Positions 60,601 through 64,000 of a DNA stretch of 64,000 bases are shown here, one piece after another. Origin of the DNA: Megalonaias nervosa (lineage: Eukaryota > Mollusca > Bivalvia > Unionida > Unionidae); NCBI GenBank assembly GCA_016617855.1, contig JAECUM010003621.1, positions 1 through 64,000 on the forward strand, given 5' to 3'. Every line of letters starts with the position of its first letter. Positions within the stretch are counted from its first letter, which is position 1. The position numbers and the translations under genes were made by a program. The notes beneath the pieces were generated by a model. The model was not told where the DNA came from. It did no database searches and saw only the letters and a program-made list of their open reading frames with translations.

Positions 60601-60672
60601 TTGGGTGTTTGAGCTATATCAAAAAATTTTTTTTTTTGTTTTATGCATGCCATGTTGTTTTTCTCCTTTCAG

Positions 60673-60728
60673 ATTCTGACTGTGTCAAATAACCAATTAA
60701 CCAGTTTAAGAAGTGCTGGCAAGTTGAA
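60673..60728 (+). CDS. LRR protein exon 9 (last found)
   Basis: Codes residues 387-404 plus two bases: ILTVSNNQLTSLRSAGKL. It completes the repeat begun in exon 8 (GLPKLQ-ILTVSNNQLTSL). Acceptor CCTTTCAG, donor AA/GTAAGA, phase 2, so at least one more exon must exist. I found no LRR-like acceptor-linked frame from 60729 to 64000. Confidence 0.92.
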
Positions 60729-61900
60729 GTAAGAAATAGTACTTTCTTTCAATGATAGATAATATATGAATATTACTTTGGGGTGAATAAGTCTACAGAC
60801 TAATTTTCGCATCTTTTTCATAGACTTTTGACTGTTACCTGTAACCATTAGCTTGCCCTGACTAAATCTATTTCTACATCAGCAACTCCTGATAGTGATG
60901 TAAGCATTTGCATCAGCTTCAGTGTCCATGGATTTAACAGCATAGATATTGTTCCATACTTACTGTATCTAGACTGTTCTCATTTCCCAGGTTGTAAAAT
61001 ACATTTTAGAACAAAAGGTCATGGGATCTACTCCCTAAAACAATCATCAAAGTAACTATGATAAAATGAATCAACTCAAGGCAGTATCTTTTTTCAGCAT
61101 ATATGCACTATATCCTAAACAGAGTAACAAAATTTGTTTCTGGATCCTGTATTTACCAGTAGTAACCCTTGTCTCAAAACTAGGTTTCTTTGACCTATAA
61201 GTTCGTGCTTTTTTGACTGGTATTAATTTTTATGCTAGGGTTTATTTTGGGGACACTTTTCATGATATTGTCAGGAAGCTTTGTATTGGGATGCATCTTT
61301 TTCACTTCTGTATCTTTACTACAAGAGTAGGTCACTTTGACCTTTTATCTCATGATTCATTGACATTGGATAATCATAGTTTGTACCCACAGATATCAAG
61401 CATCAGTAATGTATTCTAGTAATATAAAATGTTTTTAGAAGCAAGCTATATAATGAAATGATTATATCTTGTTGTTCCCTGTCTTTGAAATAGCCAATGT
61501 ATTTATTGTCTCACCTACAGAAGCCGGGTTCGATGCTTTTCTCAGGGTTGTTATTGGTGACATGAACAGTAGTGTCAATGTTAAAGTTTTGTATTAAAGA
61601 TTTTGCTATTTCTTGTTAAGCAGTTTGCTAGGCATGTAAAATATTTATTACATGACATTATAAAGCTAATTAATATGAATGCTGTGTGATGCAATGCTGT
61701 TTCTGTATTGTACTATTTGTGATTAGTTTGACAGAGAGAAGTATGATTCACAAAAAAGACAAGTTTTTTCTTAAATAGAATTATCAGAATTTGGATGCTG
61801 TGAAAGGTTTAGATTATTCAGAATTAGAAAAATAAAAATTGAAGCATGAATCTGTCACTGTCATCATGCTCATAATCTTTTTTACATTGAATTCTGTGAT
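60729..61900 (+). other. LRR gene intron 9, left part
   Basis: No exon, repeat or element that I can support here. Confidence 0.5.
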
Positions 61901-61944
61901 GGTCAAGGTGTATGACTTTATACGGCTCTTGACTGTTACAGTAA
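61900..61944. repeat. Isolated diverged unit of the 46-bp VNTR
   Basis: GGTCAAGGTGTATGACTTTA, then TACGGCTCTTGACTGTTACAG, lies left of the LINE and is related to the array starting at 62718 on its right. Confidence 0.8.
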
Positions 61945-62716
61945 TAATAATAATAATGCTTTATTTATGGAGGGTGACTCATTAGTCAAGGACTATTCTC
62001 CCTTGAGGCCCTCTTAAAGAGAGTATAACAATGCACATTATATGAAGATAGCAATAATTACTGTTTATTTTAACATTTTAGTATTAAAATACTAAATTCC
62101 ATTATCTATTAGAAACACATACATGCTCATGATATCTCTTCTTAAATACTGTAATATTTTCAGCAGATTTTACATGTAGTGAAAGCTTGTTGCACAGAAC
62201 TGTACCAGAGTATTGGAAGCTCTTTTTAAATTGCTCTGTTCTTGGTTTTGGTGCTAGAAGGTTTCCAAGTGATATTGATCTCAACTGGTATTGTGTGAAA
62301 AGGGCCTGAATAAGTCCTAAGATACTCTGGTGCAGCTCCATGTAGACATTTATATAAAAGAACTGCCTTGTGAAAATCTATCCTGTCATATATTGTGAAC
62401 CATTTAAGTTCTGTAAACAATGCTTTTGAGGGATGATCAATAGATGCATCTACAATTACGTATGCTGCTCGTTTCTGAAGTTTATAAATCTAGTCAAGCT
62501 GAGATTTAGCACAATTTCCCCATACATTTGAACAATAATCCATTTCTGGAAGAATATATGACTTGTAGTATAGATTGCAAGTTTCCATAGGTAAATATTT
62601 CTTGATTCTGCTGAGTAGGGCAATTTTGGATGACAGTGTTTTATAAAGCTTGCCAATATAGTCATTCCATAATAAATTATTATTTACGGACATACCTACA
62701 AGCTTTTCATGTTTGA
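61943..62716 (-). mobile_element. LINE 3' end (ORF2 C-terminus), minus strand
   Basis: On the minus strand from 62716: LVGMSVNNNLLWNDYIGKLY, SYILPEMDYCSNVWGNC, a stop, IYKLQKRAAYVIVDAS, IYDRIDFHKAVLLYKCLHG and APEYLRTYSG. These are the post-RT segments of CR1/jockey/I-like ORF2. Shifts occur near 62250-62350. The 3' end CCTCCATAAATAAAGCATTA with an (ATT)n tail (complement at 61945) matches the tail of the LINE at 16421. 5'-truncated; inert. Confidence 0.83.
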
Positions 62717-63562
62717 TATTGGTCAAGGTGTATGACTTTTATACGGCATTTGACTGTAACAGTATTGGTCAAGGTGTATGACTTTTATATGGCATTTGAC
62801 TGTAACAGTATTGGTCAAGGTGTATGACTTTTATACGGCATTTGACTGTAACGGTATTGGTCAAGGTGTATGACTTTTATACGGCATTTGACTGTAACGG
62901 TATTGGTCAAGGTGTATGACTTTTATACAGCATTTGACTGTAACGGTATTGGTCAAGGTGTATGACTTTTATACGGCATTTGACTGTAACGGTATTGGTC
63001 AAGGTGTATGACTTTTATACAGCATTTGACTGTAACGGTATTGGTCAAGGTGTATGACTTTTATACGGCATTTGACTGTAACAGTATTGGTCAAGGTGTA
63101 TGACTTTTATACGGCATTTGACTGTAACAGTATTGGTCAAGGTGTATGACTTTTATACGGCATTTGACTGTAACAGTATTGGTCAAGGTGTATGACTTTT
63201 ATATGGGCATTTGACTGTAACAGTATTGGTCAAGGTGTATGACTTTTATATGGCATTTGACTGTAACAGTATTGGTCAAGGTGTATGACTTTTATACGGC
63301 ATTTGACTGTAACAGTATTGGTCAAGGTGTATGACTTTTATACGGCATTTGACTGTAACAGTATTGGTCAAGGTGTATGACTTTTATACGGCATTTGACT
63401 GTAACAGTATTGGTCAAGGTGTATGACTTTTATATGGCATTTGACTGTAACAGTATTGGTCAAGGTGTATGACTTTTATATGGCATTTGACTGTAACAGT
63501 ATTGGTCAAGGTGTATGACTTTTATACGGCATTTGACTGTAACAGTATTGGTCAAGGTGTAT
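62717..63562. repeat. 46-bp VNTR, about 18 copies
   Basis: Unit ATTGGTCAAGGTGTATGACT, TTTATACGGCATTTGACTGT, AACAGT. Variants: TATACGG/TATATGG/TATACAG and AACGGT/AACAGT. One copy has an extra G. Degenerate units continue to 63740. Confidence 0.95.
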
Positions 63563-63740
63563 GTTTGGTCAAGATGAATGTTTTACATGGCATTTGACTA
63601 ACAGTATTGATCATGGTGTACTGCTTTTTATACGGCACTTTACTGTAACTGTTGGTCAAGGTGTACGACTTTTATATGGCACTTTACTATAACTGTTGGT
63701 CAAGGTGTACGACTTTTATATGGCACTTTACTATAACAGC
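63563..63740. repeat. Degenerate edge of the 46-bp array
   Basis: Four or five shortened units (ACTGTTGGTCAAGGTGTACG, then ACTTTTATATGGCACTTTAC). Confidence 0.85.
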
Positions 63741-64000
63741 ATTGATTATGTACACCTTCTAAACGTGTTGCATTGAATTTTTCCATTTTTCGCTGTTTCA
63801 CAGTTTATTGTTGATGCCTACCTATCAGATCTATTAGGATCAACTTATGCTACTTAATTTGACAGAGACAGTAAAGATTAACATGTAAAAATTAAATAGA
63901 TGACTTTCAGTAGATGGAACATAATTCCGTTGTTGATAAAGTTTACATAACTACATATAATTAAGTTAAGCCAGTCTGTGAAAGACACTGTTTAAAGGAT
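63741..64000. other. Non-coding right edge
   Basis: No supported feature. A CTGTTTCACAG acceptor-like site at 63803 opens a frame that stops within 12 codons. Confidence 0.4.

Larger units (their letters stand above)
55699..60672 (+). other. LRR gene intron 8
   Basis: About 5 kb. It has two SINEs, a TA-flanked DNA transposon (56740-58060), a 41-bp array and an AT-rich array. 55970-56735 and 58900-59790 show nothing further that I can support. Acceptor TTTTTCTCCTTTCAG. Confidence 0.78.
27536..60728 (+). other. LRR protein gene, span of exons 1-9 (3' end not found)
   Basis: Nine exons with consensus GT-AG borders join without any frame conflict: coding lengths 113, 469, 90, 72, 59, 53, 143, 159 and 56 nt make 404 codons plus 2 nt. 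Residues 1-194 are Ser/Thr-rich and polar, without signal peptide or membrane segment. Residues from about 198 onward are continuous 22-24-residue LRRs of the SDS22-like type (LxxLxLxxNxIxxIxxL). The product should be an intracellular protein-interaction scaffold. I could not match it to a specific ortholog; SDS22, LRRCC1, CEP97 and LRRC49 sequences as I know them do not fit. The last exon ends in phase 2, so more exons must follow. Confidence 0.88.

Noticed and set aside
27536..60728. Naming the LRR gene SDS22/PPP1R7, LRRCC1, CEP97 or LRRC49
   Set aside because: The repeats are SDS22-like, but the N-terminal region and repeat sequences do not fit any of these as I know them.
61521..61570. 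Possible next LRR exon after CACCTACAG
   Set aside because: In the required phase the translation is not LRR-like. The site at 63804 stops within 12 codons.

Overview
The window looks like nuclear DNA of a lophotrochozoan animal, most likely a bivalve or other mollusc. It is AT-rich, has multi-exon genes split by multi-kilobase introns with GT-AG borders, and is crowded with tRNA-derived SINEs, DIRS-type and Ty3/gypsy retroelements and many private tandem arrays. There is no bacterial organisation, no operon, no CRISPR and no functional tRNA that I can support. The taxon is inferred from the repeat types, not proven.

Layout. 1-3156: 3' part of a decayed Ty3/gypsy retrotransposon whose integrase lies BEFORE reverse transcriptase (the Gmr1-type order), ending in a polypurine tract and an 882-bp LTR. 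3157-20190: mostly non-coding, with a solo LTR of the same family (6188-7030), several minisatellites, a CpG-rich array (10.8-11.4 kb), a foldback MITE (14.7 kb) and a LINE 3' end (16.4-16.96 kb). 20.2-24.4 kb, minus strand: a tandem-PDZ gene with two clean, phase-matched exons, next to further coding-like blocks that carry single-base frameshifts. 24.67-26.62 kb: a fresh 70-bp array followed by degenerate arrays. About 27.25-27.54 kb: a CpG-richer promoter-like segment.

The main gene is on the plus strand. Nine exons from the ATG at 27536 to 60728 splice in perfect phase into the first 404 residues of an intracellular leucine-rich-repeat protein: a Ser-rich disordered N-terminus of about 194 residues, then SDS22-like LRRs. 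The gene continues past the window or into undetected exons. Its introns hold a decayed DIRS-type retroelement (39.3-42.4 kb) cut by a SINE, a third LTR of the Gmr1-like family (48.9-49.8 kb), three copies of a CA-tailed SINE family, other SINEs, a TA-flanked DNA transposon (56.74-58.06 kb), a LINE fragment (61.9-62.7 kb) and a 46-bp VNTR beside it.

The strongest leads are the IN-before-RT order of the gypsy element, the uninterrupted LRR gene beside a partly frameshifted PDZ gene, and three tandem arrays whose unit variants fall largely at CpG sites, as expected from germline methylation.
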